Part shown: positions 57,058 through 64,000 of the stretch, piece by piece | How positions within the stretch are numbered: the stretch's first letter is position 1 | How the letters are laid out: every line of letters starts with the position of its first letter | Assembly: GCA_937895705.1 (NCBI GenBank) | Contig: CALBKM010000017.1 | Location: forward strand, 1-64,000 | DNA length: 64,000 nt | Direction: 5' to 3' | Source: an uncultured Clostridia bacterium | GTDB taxonomy: Bacteria > Bacillota > Clostridia > Lachnospirales > Lachnospiraceae | Made by a program: the position numbers and the translations under genes | The notes under the pieces: model-generated | Seen by the model: only the letters and a program-made list of their open reading frames with translations | Databases searched by the model: none | What the model was told of the DNA's origin: nothing

Positions 57058-57495
57058 GTGACCAAGAAGGAGCTGGAACAGTATTGCAAGCTGAAGAAGG
57101 AAGTTGCTTATCTGCAAAGGAGACTTGATAAGCTTTACGACAAGGAGGTACCGGAGATATCCGGTAAGGTGCAGGCATCGGATCCAGAGTATCCGTGCAT
57201 CCGGAAGAGCGTATCGGTTCAGATGTATGAGCCGAAGGCCAATGACGAACTGAACAAGGTCATTGCTCTTTTGGAGGACCGGCAGCGGAGGGGAGAGGAA
57301 AAGATGCTGGAGGTGGAGCGGTACATAGATAAAATCGAGGACGCGGAACTTCGGCAGATATTCGAGATGCGGTATATGGAGGGGAAGAAGCTGCATGAGA
57401 TTGCGGATGCACTGAATCAGGATTTGAGTGGTATCGGAAAGAAAATCACGGCGCATTTGCAACTTTCCAACAATTCCAAAAAATCCATGCTATAA
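57058..57495 (+). CDS. Sigma-70 region 4-like late transcription regulator
   Basis: A 145-residue protein starting with GTG after TGAGGAGGGA. A long coiled-coil N terminus (KELEQYCKLKKEVAYLQRRLDKLYD) precedes a C-terminal HTH (LRQIFEMRYMEGKKLHEIADALNQDLSGIGKKI) like region 4 of sigma factors, of the ArpU/DUF1492 sort. In Firmicutes phages this gene sits just before the packaging genes and turns on late transcription. Position fits. Confidence 0.8.
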   Translation: MTKKELEQYCKLKKEVAYLQRRLDKLYDKEVPEISGKVQASDPEYPCIRKSVSVQMYEPKANDELNKVIALLEDRQRRGEEKMLEVERYIDKIEDAELRQIFEMRYMEGKKLHEIADALNQDLSGIGKKITAHLQLSNNSKKSML

Positions 57496-57543
57496 TTTAA
57501 ACTAGAGAGAGAACGGAATCGTACATAACTAGCCTCATGTAAG

Positions 57544-57577
57544 AGCCACTGTCGAAGAGACGGCGGCTTTTTGTTTT
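57544..57577 (+). terminator. Terminator left of the cargo cassette
   Basis: AGCCACTGTC pairs with GACGGCGGCT (two mismatched positions), followed by TTTTTGTTTT. The 48 bp before it hold the short gap after the late regulator. Confidence 0.7.
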
Positions 57578-57643
57578 GGGAAGATGATTAGGATAGAAAA
57601 AACGAGAGTATAATTTAGTAAAAGAATAAGAAAGGTAAGTTAA

Positions 57644-57793
57644 ATGGGAAGTGTATTTAATGCAGATGTCAGTAAGATTTGTGACAGGCTAATTGAAAAA
57701 GGAGTTATTATGGCAAATGATAAAGAGAGGATTGTAAAAAATGAAAGTTTAAAAGTTTTCATAATAATACTTGCAAGATTGGGGATTTTGTAG
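57644..57793 (+). CDS. Small protein at the start of the AT-rich cassette
   Basis: A 49-residue frame (MGSVFNADVSKICDRLIEKG start, hydrophobic end FIIILARLGIL). AAAGGTAAG upstream; TATAAT at 57609-57614 may be its -10. It could be a true small gene or only a leader; the hydrophobic end is unusual. Confidence 0.4.
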   Translation: MGSVFNADVSKICDRLIEKGVIMANDKERIVKNESLKVFIIILARLGIL

Positions 57794-57836
57794 TAAAATG
57801 TTTAACGTAATGAATCATCTCAAGGAGGTTGATAAA

Positions 57837-58538
57837 ATGTGCGTTATAAAATATGTTGTGTGCGGCATTGCTTTTAACCATTCATTTTCGTTGCTAGATA
57901 ATTGGGGAAAAATTGCAGATGATATTTTGTATCGAAGTAAGCATTTTAGTTCTGATTTTTTTACGAATATAAGTACGCAATATACAACCGAAAGAACATT
58001 ACAGAATCCGGAAACGGGAGATTTTTTACGGTTGAGTGCAAACAATCTCATTTTTAAATATTATATCAAAGATGATTTTGAGAAAGAATATAAAGAGTTT
58101 TGTAAAAGAATAAATGAATATTTGGTTCCGAAAATACTAAGTGAATATGCATTGGTTATTAGACGATTAGGAGTTGTGTTTGCGCAAGAGCTTTTGCAGG
58201 ATGATTTAAATTCGTTTTCAAAGAAATATTTTAGGGACGAAGTGGAGCATATCACAGATTTTAGATTTGCCCAGAAGGAATTAACAAATGAGAGTAGGCT
58301 TTGGCATGGTGTAGAGGATTATTTAAACAAAGTTTATACATTTGGGAAGATAGGAGATAACAAGACATTCGATGGAATTACATATGATTTTCAATTATAT
58401 TTTAATCCACCAAGAGCTGATGTTAGAGATGTTAGCCATACGTTTTTAACAGAGGGGTTGTCTTCTTTTAAGAAAGATATTTTGAATACGGTAGATAGCA
58501 GGAAAAAAGCAAATGGCAAAGAAAAAGAACGTAAGTAA
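57837..58538 (+). CDS. Unrecognised AT-rich cargo protein
   Basis: The start at 57837 has AAGGAGGTTGAT upstream. A 233-residue soluble protein, MCVIKYVVCGIAFNHSFSLL at the start, NNLIFKYYIKDDFEKEYKEFC and LVIRRLGVVFAQELL in the middle, and TYDFQLYFNPPRADVRD then SSFKKDILNTVDSRKK at the end. I see a faint likeness to TIGR04255-type proteins (the RRLGV segment) but no firm family. Base composition is far more AT-rich than the phage genes around it. It overlaps the next gene by 26 bp, so the two form a pair. Confidence 0.65.
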   Translation: MCVIKYVVCGIAFNHSFSLLDNWGKIADDILYRSKHFSSDFFTNISTQYTTERTLQNPETGDFLRLSANNLIFKYYIKDDFEKEYKEFCKRINEYLVPKILSEYALVIRRLGVVFAQELLQDDLNSFSKKYFRDEVEHITDFRFAQKELTNESRLWHGVEDYLNKVYTFGKIGDNKTFDGITYDFQLYFNPPRADVRDVSHTFLTEGLSSFKKDILNTVDSRKKANGKEKERK

Positions 58539-59043
58539 AAGAAAACCGGATCAAGCAAATAAAGTCAATAATGAGTTGGGAAGAAGAACAGCACAAATTG
58601 ATAATACATACAATGAAGCATTCACAAATTACTTAAGTAGTAGTGAAGACGAAGTTGCATTTAGAGCAGATGATTCAAAGAAAATTCGGCCAAAAAAAAT
58701 GCATTACAGGATTTGGGATTGGGTTAAGAAGAATTTAATTGCAACACTTATTGGTGCAGCGGTAACGGCTATTATTGGATTTGTAGTGAGTAATGTGGTG
58801 ACGCTAAAAATTGAATATAAGGTAATTGAAGTAAAAATATCAGAGATGGAAAAGGATATTAGTTCGATAGAAGAAGACTATATTTCGAAACAATTACTTG
58901 AAATGCAAATTGCATCACTGAAAGATTCGCTAGAGGGCAGAAGTGATTTGGACATGAAAGAAATTGAGAATCAGATATCTCTGATTCGACAACAACTAGA
59001 TTTTCTTAAGGAAGACATAGAGAATAGTAAAGAAGACAAGTAA
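58513..59043 (+). CDS. Single-pass membrane protein with coiled coil, cargo partner
   Basis: A 176-residue protein. A basic, polar N terminus (KKKNVSKRKPDQANKV) leads to one membrane helix at about residues 76-96 (LIATLIGAAVTAIIGFVVSN), then a long coiled coil (about 100-172; KISEMEKDISSIEEDY, EIENQISLIRQQLDFLKEDIE). With the soluble protein upstream it looks like a sensor/anchor pair. A terminator follows at once. Confidence 0.7.
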   Translation: MAKKKNVSKRKPDQANKVNNELGRRTAQIDNTYNEAFTNYLSSSEDEVAFRADDSKKIRPKKMHYRIWDWVKKNLIATLIGAAVTAIIGFVVSNVVTLKIEYKVIEVKISEMEKDISSIEEDYISKQLLEMQIASLKDSLEGRSDLDMKEIENQISLIRQQLDFLKEDIENSKEDK

Positions 59044-59050
59044 ATTTATA

Positions 59051-59075
59051 AAAGCACCCATCGAGGTGCTTTTTA
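59051..59075 (+). terminator. Terminator right of the cargo cassette
   Basis: AAAGCACC pairs with GGTGCTTT around a short loop, followed by TTTAT. Confidence 0.8.
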
Positions 59076-59109
59076 TATACCCAAAATCCAAAGATAGGAA
59101 GGTGAGGTG

Positions 59110-61182
59110 ATGGCAAAGAAGCCCGATGAACAAATCGAGAGAGCAAGAGAGCTTTACCGGCAGGGAAAAAAGCTGGTTGACATAGCGGCAGAACTTGGAC
59201 GTCCGGAAGGGACGATTCGAAGGTGGAAGAGTACCTATGGATGGGACGGTGAACGCTCGAAAAAAGATGGCGAACGCTCGGATAAAAAAAGCGAACGTTC
59301 GCGTAAGAGGGAATCGTGTAAAAATAAAGCAATTTCCGAAGAAATCAGACTGGCAGCGGAGAACGACGAATTAACCGACAAGCAAAGGCTTTTCTGCGTT
59401 TTGTACACGAAGTGCTTCAATGCCACAAAGGCGTATCAGAAGGCATACGGATGTAGTTACGAAACCGCAATGGCAAACGGTTCGGCTTTACTAAGAAATA
59501 CTAAGGTAAAAAACGAGATACTTTGCATGAAGCAGAACCGGATGAACAGAGAGCTGATTTCGGAGGAGGATATCGTTCAAAAATACATCGATATTGCGTA
59601 CTCGGACATCACAGATTATGTGGAATTTGGTCGTGAGGAAGTGCACGTGATGGCAATGTACGGTCCTGTTATGATAAAGGACAAAGAGACCGGAGAGAAA
59701 AAGCCGCTCATGAAGACTGTAAACAGTGTGCGATTGAGGGAGTCGGCGGAGCTGGACGGGACGATTATCAGTGAAGTCAAGCAGAGCAAGGACGGAGCAA
59801 GCGTAAAACTGGCGGATAGAATGAGGGCTCTGGATTGGTTGGCGGCTCATATGGATCTGGCAACAGCGGAGCAGAGGGCAAGAATCGAAAAGCTGAACGC
59901 CGAAACAAGCAAAATTGCACCGGTGCAACCGGAAGAGGGGGTAAAATACACCGGCATTCCGGCTAATATGATTGCGCCGGCGTTTGCAAAGACCATCTTT
60001 GAGATAGAATTACAAAATTATTTGGAATATGTTTTCCCAGGAGGACGTGGCGCATCCAAGTCCTCTTTTATTTCGCTTGAAATCATCGATTTGATGATGA
60101 AGCACGAAGAAATGCATTCTTGTGTAATGCGACAGGTGGCGGACACGCTCAGAACCTCTGTATATCAACAGATGCTATGGGCTATATCGGCGCTGGGGTT
60201 GGAAGATGAGTTCCATGCGACAGTAAGTCCGCTGGAAATAACGAGAGTGAGTACCGGACAGAAGATTTACTTCCGCGGAGCGGACGATCCGGGAAAGATA
60301 AAATCAATAAAGGTACCATTTGGATACATCGGTATCGCATGGTTTGAAGAACTTGATCAGTTCCAGGGGGAAGAAGCGGTACGAAAGATAGAACAGTCCG
60401 TTATCCGTGGCGGCGATGTGGCGTATATCTTTAAGTCCTTCAACCCGCCGAAGTCTGCGAATAACTGGGCAAACAAGTACGTCAAGATACCGAAACAGAA
60501 TCGTCTGGTAACACATAGCACCTATAAGGAGGTCCCGGCAAGTTGGCTCGGTAAACCGTTCCTGGAGGAAGCGGAGCACTTGAAAGAGGTCAACCCGACT
60601 GCCTATGAGAATGAATACGAAGGTATTGCAAACGGCAGCGGCGGTAATGTGTTTGACAACGTGGTCATTCGCGAGATTAAGGATGAAGAGATTGCAGAAT
60701 TTGACAATATCTTAAATGGTGTTGACTGGGGATGGTTTCCGGACCTGTACGCGTTCTCACGGTGTCATTATGATGCGGCACGTCACACACTGTATATCTG
60801 GCAGGAATACACTTGTAATAAACAGAGCAACCGTCAGACGGCTGATAAGCTACTGGAACTCGGTATTACCGGAAATGATCTGATCACCTGTGATTCTGCG
60901 GAAAAGAAGTCTGTTGGTGATTATAAGGCCTATGGCCTACTGGCAAGACCGGCGGAAAAAGGACCGGGAAGTAGGGAATATTCCTTTAAGTGGTTACAGT
61001 CGCTGGCGGCCATAGTAATCGATAATGTGCGTTGTCCGGTGGCCACGGAGGAGTTTTTAGAATATGAGTATGAAAGAGACAAGGACGGCAATGTAATATC
61101 CGGATACCCGGATGGAAACGACCATGTAATTGACTCGGTACGATATGCAACAAACCGGATATGGAAACGGAGGGGCGAATAA
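59110..61182 (+). CDS. Terminase, small and large subunits in one polypeptide
   Basis: A 690-residue DNA packaging motor protein. ATG at 59110 is used, with GGAAGGTGAGG upstream (GTG at 59107 is the alternative). Residues about 1-255 are a small terminase: an HTH (GKKLVDIAAELGRPEGTIRRWKSTYGW), a charged linker with three GERSxKK repeats, and a Terminase_2-like part (LTDKQRLFCVLYTKCFNATKAYQKAYG). Residues about 285-690 are a large terminase of the PBSX type with Walker A GGRGASKSS (about 310), Walker B IAWFEELD (about 407) and nuclease acidic residues in GVDWGWFPD, TCDSAEKKS and GNDHVIDSVRYA. In most phages these are separate genes. Confidence 0.9.
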   Translation: MAKKPDEQIERARELYRQGKKLVDIAAELGRPEGTIRRWKSTYGWDGERSKKDGERSDKKSERSRKRESCKNKAISEEIRLAAENDELTDKQRLFCVLYTKCFNATKAYQKAYGCSYETAMANGSALLRNTKVKNEILCMKQNRMNRELISEEDIVQKYIDIAYSDITDYVEFGREEVHVMAMYGPVMIKDKETGEKKPLMKTVNSVRLRESAELDGTIISEVKQSKDGASVKLADRMRALDWLAAHMDLATAEQRARIEKLNAETSKIAPVQPEEGVKYTGIPANMIAPAFAKTIFEIELQNYLEYVFPGGRGASKSSFISLEIIDLMMKHEEMHSCVMRQVADTLRTSVYQQMLWAISALGLEDEFHATVSPLEITRVSTGQKIYFRGADDPGKIKSIKVPFGYIGIAWFEELDQFQGEEAVRKIEQSVIRGGDVAYIFKSFNPPKSANNWANKYVKIPKQNRLVTHSTYKEVPASWLGKPFLEEAEHLKEVNPTAYENEYEGIANGSGGNVFDNVVIREIKDEEIAEFDNILNGVDWGWFPDLYAFSRCHYDAARHTLYIWQEYTCNKQSNRQTADKLLELGITGNDLITCDSAEKKSVGDYKAYGLLARPAEKGPGSREYSFKWLQSLAAIVIDNVRCPVATEEFLEYEYERDKDGNVISGYPDGNDHVIDSVRYATNRIWKRRGE
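59251..59301 (+). repeat. Three 21-bp tandem repeats in the terminase linker
   Basis: GAACGCTCG at 59251 and 59272 and GAACGTTCG at 59293 recur every 21 bp, encoding GERSKKD-GERSDKK-SERSRKR. GAACGTTCG has a palindromic core. Confidence 0.8.
59915..59928. repeat. 14-bp palindrome, copy 3 of 3
   Basis: TTGCACCGGTGCAA, here encoding Ile-Ala-Pro-Val-Gln near the join between the small and large terminase parts. Confidence 0.8.
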
Positions 61183-62543
61183 TGTTTGAAGGTATCAAAG
61201 CCTTCCTGAAAGGAGTAAAAAGCAGAATGTTCAAGGCAAAGACGATTGCGGATGCATTACAGGTAAAGACTTGTATGTCAGAGGAAATGGTAGAAAGAAT
61301 AAATCTCTGGAATAACATGTACAAGGGACAGGCTCCTTGGTGTACAGATTACGTAAAGAGTCTCCGGAAGGAGCAGGGAATTTGCAGAGAGTTTGCAAAT
61401 GTTTGCCTGAACGAGATGGAGCTGAAGGTATCGAACGAACAACTGGATACCATCATGAAGGATGCAATTCGTGAACTGAATGAGAATCTGCAGGATGGAC
61501 TTGCGCTGGGAGCCTTTGTGATTAAGCCGTTAGGCGGGAATAAGGTAGAATACGTGACTGCGGACCGGTTTGTTCCGGTGGAATTTGATGCAAGAGGCCG
61601 CATGACGGATGTTATCTTTGTACAGAGAAAGAAGGTAAACGACACCCATTATACCCGCTTGGAGCGTCATACATTCAAGGAGAACACTCTGACAATCACG
61701 AACAGAGCTTTCCGAAGCTTCAATGAAAGCGAGATTGGAAGGGAGATTTCACTGGGAAGTATAGAGGAGTGGGCGCAACTTCCGCAGGAGGTCAGTTATA
61801 CAAATGTAACCGGACCGGATTTCGGTTACTACCGCAATCCGATTAGTAACAGGATAGACGGTAGCTTCTGCGGTGTATCCATATATGAGCCGGCAATCGA
61901 CCAGCTCAGTAATGTGGATCATCAGGGAGCACGGTTAGATTGGGAGTTCGAATCCGGTGAGCGGGCAATCAATGTAGATGCGGTTGCGTTACAGCCAAAA
62001 GCGACGGTAAAGAACGGAAAAACGGAATATGTTATGCCGAAGCTGAACAAGAGACTGTATCGAGGGTTGAATATACAGCCGGGTGCAGACCAGGAATTGT
62101 ATAAAGAGTGGTCCCCGGAGTTCCGGGATGAGAGTATCATCAACGGATTAAACGCATATCTTCGTCAGGTAGAGTTCAATGTGTGTCTGGCCTACGGAGA
62201 CCTTTCGGACGTTTCGGAGGTACAGAAGACAGCAACAGAAGTTCGGACTGCAAAGAAGCGCAAATACAATATGGTGACGGCAATTCAGGAGAACCTGAAG
62301 GAATGCTTGAGCGATCTTGCGTATGCGCTGGCCTTTTATAATGCCATGACGCAGACCGGGTATGATATGACTTGCAATTTTAAGGACAGTGTACTGACGG
62401 ATGAAGAGACGGAACGTGCACAGGATCGTCAGGATGTGGCTATGGGGGCCATGCCGTTATGGCAGTATCGGGCGAAATGGTACGGGGAAGATGAGGAAAC
62501 CGCAAAGAAGATGGTGGCGCAGGAAGCGGAAGTAATGGAATAG
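61182..62543 (+). CDS. Portal protein, SPP1 gp6-like
   Basis: A 453-residue portal. Its ATG overlaps the terminase stop (TAATG), so translation is coupled. SPP1-type features: NNMYKGQAPW near the start, NVCLNEMELKVSNEQLD, DGLALGAFVIKPL, TADRFVPVEFDARGRMTDVIFVQRK, and RTAKKRKYNMVTAIQENLKECLSDL toward the end. Twelve copies form the DNA entry channel at a capsid vertex. Confidence 0.93.
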   Translation: MFEGIKAFLKGVKSRMFKAKTIADALQVKTCMSEEMVERINLWNNMYKGQAPWCTDYVKSLRKEQGICREFANVCLNEMELKVSNEQLDTIMKDAIRELNENLQDGLALGAFVIKPLGGNKVEYVTADRFVPVEFDARGRMTDVIFVQRKKVNDTHYTRLERHTFKENTLTITNRAFRSFNESEIGREISLGSIEEWAQLPQEVSYTNVTGPDFGYYRNPISNRIDGSFCGVSIYEPAIDQLSNVDHQGARLDWEFESGERAINVDAVALQPKATVKNGKTEYVMPKLNKRLYRGLNIQPGADQELYKEWSPEFRDESIINGLNAYLRQVEFNVCLAYGDLSDVSEVQKTATEVRTAKKRKYNMVTAIQENLKECLSDLAYALAFYNAMTQTGYDMTCNFKDSVLTDEETERAQDRQDVAMGAMPLWQYRAKWYGEDEETAKKMVAQEAEVME

Positions 62544-62554
62544 AGGGATAGAGT

Positions 62555-64000
62555 ATGTTTACGCCGGAAGAGATGGAGCGAATGCCCAAAGAGTTGGAAA
62601 AGCTATATTCGGAACTGGAGTGGCGTATCATGTCTGACATCGTACGCCGGATTAAGATAAACGGGGAAGTGACACGTTCTGCAGACTGGCAAATACATCG
62701 CTGGCATGAGCTTGGAGAAAGCAAGAAGGTTATTAAGCAGGCGATACAGGATGCGCTGGACCTCTCTGACCATGAAGTGAACCGTATTTATTCCGATGCC
62801 ATTGCAAGCGGCTACGCAAGAAATGAAGAACTGTATATGGCAGCGGGAAAACAGTTCATCCCCTTTACCGAGAATATGGTTCTGCAACAGATGATATCGG
62901 CCATCAGAAAGCAGACTGCAGAGGAGTTCAAGAACATCACCCAATCAATGGGCTTTGCGGTGAATGTAAACGGAAAAATAGAGTTCACGGAGCTGGCGGA
63001 GTTTTATCAAAAGACTCTGGACGGAGCAATGCTTGATATTACTTCCGGCGCCTTCGACTACAATACGGTTATACGGAGGACAATAGAGACTCTGACAAAC
63101 AGCGGGCTCCGGACGGTGAGCTATGCAACCGGATGGAGTAACCGGGTAGAGGTAGCCGCACGTCGGGCAATCATGACCGGTATTACGCAGGTAACGGGAA
63201 AGATAAACGAACAGAATGCGGAAGAATTGGAAACAGACTATTTCGAAGTGAGCTGGCATGCAGACGCACGTCCGACGCATCAGGAGTGGCAAGGCAGGGT
63301 ATACAGTAAAAAAGAACTGGAGACAATATGTGGACTCGGTACCGGGGATGGTTTGGCCGGATGGAATTGCCGCCATACATATTATCCCTTTATTCCGGGA
63401 ATTTCAGAGCGTAACTGGCCGGATGAGGAACTGGAACGTCTGAATACGCTGGAAAACACTCCGAAGGAATGGAACGGCAAGGAATACACGTCTTACGAGG
63501 CTTCCCAGAAGCAAAGGCAGATGGAGAGGAACATCAGAGCCCAGAAGCAGAAGATAAATCTCCTGGAGCTGGCCGAGGCATCAGAGGATGATATTCTTGC
63601 GGCGAAGGGCCGATGCCGGAAAGCTATGAGCGATTATGTGGATTTCAGTACGGTAATGGGATTACCGCAGCAGAAGCAACGCCTGAAAGCCGGGGATAAG
63701 AGTCTGCACAAGAAGCAACGAAACGGCGAGGTGGCAAAGCTAAGTGTTACTAAAGCCGATACAGAGGTAAAAAGTAATCATAGGCGTCATGTGGGTACTA
63801 TTCCGATGGAAATGGTGGAAGAAGCATTGGATGATTTTGGAAATCAGATAAGGAATATGGAAAACGAATACGCAATTGTAATCGATATGAGCGGAAATGT
63901 TGTGGAGTTTACTGGAGACGGAGATTCTGTGGGGCTATATGACGTGAATTTGAAACACGCATATGTATTACATAATCATCCGGCGATAAACGGCATTCTT
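62555..64000 (+). CDS. Phage minor capsid protein with extra C-terminal domain (partial, runs off the window)
   Basis: At least 482 residues are visible, starting MFTPEEMERMPKELEKLYSE 11 bp after the portal gene. The first about 350 residues match minor capsid proteins of the Phage_min_cap2 type (RIKINGEVTRSADWQI, YATGWSNRVEVAARRAIMTGI, VSWHADARPTHQEWQGRVYS, GWNCRHTYYPFIPGIS). After about residue 390 a separate module begins (KLSVTKADTEVKSNHRRHVGTIPM, EYAIVIDMSGNVVEFTG, AYVLHNHPAIN), a pattern seen at the ends of phage-borne MuF-like proteins with toxin or enzyme domains. The end lies outside the window. Confidence 0.88.
   Translation, partial: MFTPEEMERMPKELEKLYSELEWRIMSDIVRRIKINGEVTRSADWQIHRWHELGESKKVIKQAIQDALDLSDHEVNRIYSDAIASGYARNEELYMAAGKQFIPFTENMVLQQMISAIRKQTAEEFKNITQSMGFAVNVNGKIEFTELAEFYQKTLDGAMLDITSGAFDYNTVIRRTIETLTNSGLRTVSYATGWSNRVEVAARRAIMTGITQVTGKINEQNAEELETDYFEVSWHADARPTHQEWQGRVYSKKELETICGLGTGDGLAGWNCRHTYYPFIPGISERNWPDEELERLNTLENTPKEWNGKEYTSYEASQKQRQMERNIRAQKQKINLLELAEASEDDILAAKGRCRKAMSDYVDFSTVMGLPQQKQRLKAGDKSLHKKQRNGEVAKLSVTKADTEVKSNHRRHVGTIPMEMVEEALDDFGNQIRNMENEYAIVIDMSGNVVEFTGDGDSVGLYDVNLKHAYVLHNHPAINGIL

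Larger units (their letters stand above)
40408..64000. mobile_element. Prophage (left part; continues beyond the window)
   Basis: Starts at the disrupted GH18 gene with a serine integrase and proceeds through lysogeny, early, late-regulator and packaging/head genes. Nearly all genes after 45730 point right. Terminase, portal and minor capsid genes show it is a tailed-phage genome rather than an integrative conjugative element. Tail, lysis and right attachment site are outside the window, so completeness cannot be judged; one early gene carries a frameshift. Confidence 0.95.

Overview
The window reads as a chromosome segment of a low-to-mid GC, anaerobic, spore-forming member of the Clostridia, most likely Lachnospiraceae-like. 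The signs are a class III (anaerobic) ribonucleotide reductase, a serine T-box leader ahead of serS, a GntR/YtrA-type ABC operon, several lipoproteins with Thr-Pro-rich linkers, a LysM/GH18 enzyme of the YaaH/SleL spore-cortex type, and strong AGGAGG-like ribosome binding sites. I cannot name a species from the sequence alone. No rRNA, tRNA or CRISPR array is visible.

Positions 1-40407 are host core genome. From left to right: a GNAT acetyltransferase; a surface lipoprotein with WG-type and BspA-type repeats; a membrane-anchored cell wall amidase; a U32-like protein; a TPR lipoprotein; hflX; nrdD with a fused redoxin domain; tcdA; a two-domain SseB-like protein; a PH-domain protein; T-box and serS; a flavin reductase; nhaC; a YtrA-type regulator with its ABC transporter; a second, LysM-bearing amidase; an MraY-like transferase; azlCD; upp; a CE2-type esterase; a DJ-1-like protein; an AGCS symporter; glmM; the protein quality-control run tig-clpP-clpX-lon-engB; aroA behind a GH10 xylanase lipoprotein; a DUF374 acyltransferase; and a histidine phosphatase. 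Housekeeping, envelope and proteostasis functions dominate.

At about 40400 the GH18 domain of a YaaH/SleL-like gene is cut off, and a prophage begins with a large serine integrase pointing toward the junction. The prophage fills the rest of the window (about 23.6 kb) and runs off the right edge. Its layout is typical of a siphovirus: integrase; a short control region with a probable small RNA and palindromic operators; lysogeny and cargo genes (small XRE regulator, SAP-domain protein, CI-like repressor, an Abi-alpha-like protein on its own promoter); a long rightward early operon of small proteins (HUH Rep-like endonuclease, RNase H-like fold, PcfJ-like protein, BlaI-like regulator, ASCH-like, Lar-like, DUF551, HNH); a sigma-like late regulator; an AT-rich cargo cassette between two terminators; then packaging and head genes (a terminase with small and large subunits in one polypeptide, an SPP1-type portal, and a minor capsid protein with an extra C-terminal domain).

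Points most worth a second look: integration inside a probable sporulation gene, which could be restored by excision; the terminator-flanked two- or three-gene cargo at 57.6-59.0 kb; the Abi-alpha gene lying antisense to the CI-controlled early transcript; a 14-bp palindrome present three times in the prophage in two reading frames; a hairpin before nrdD that also fits a pair of NrdR boxes; and the NrdD-redoxin fusion.
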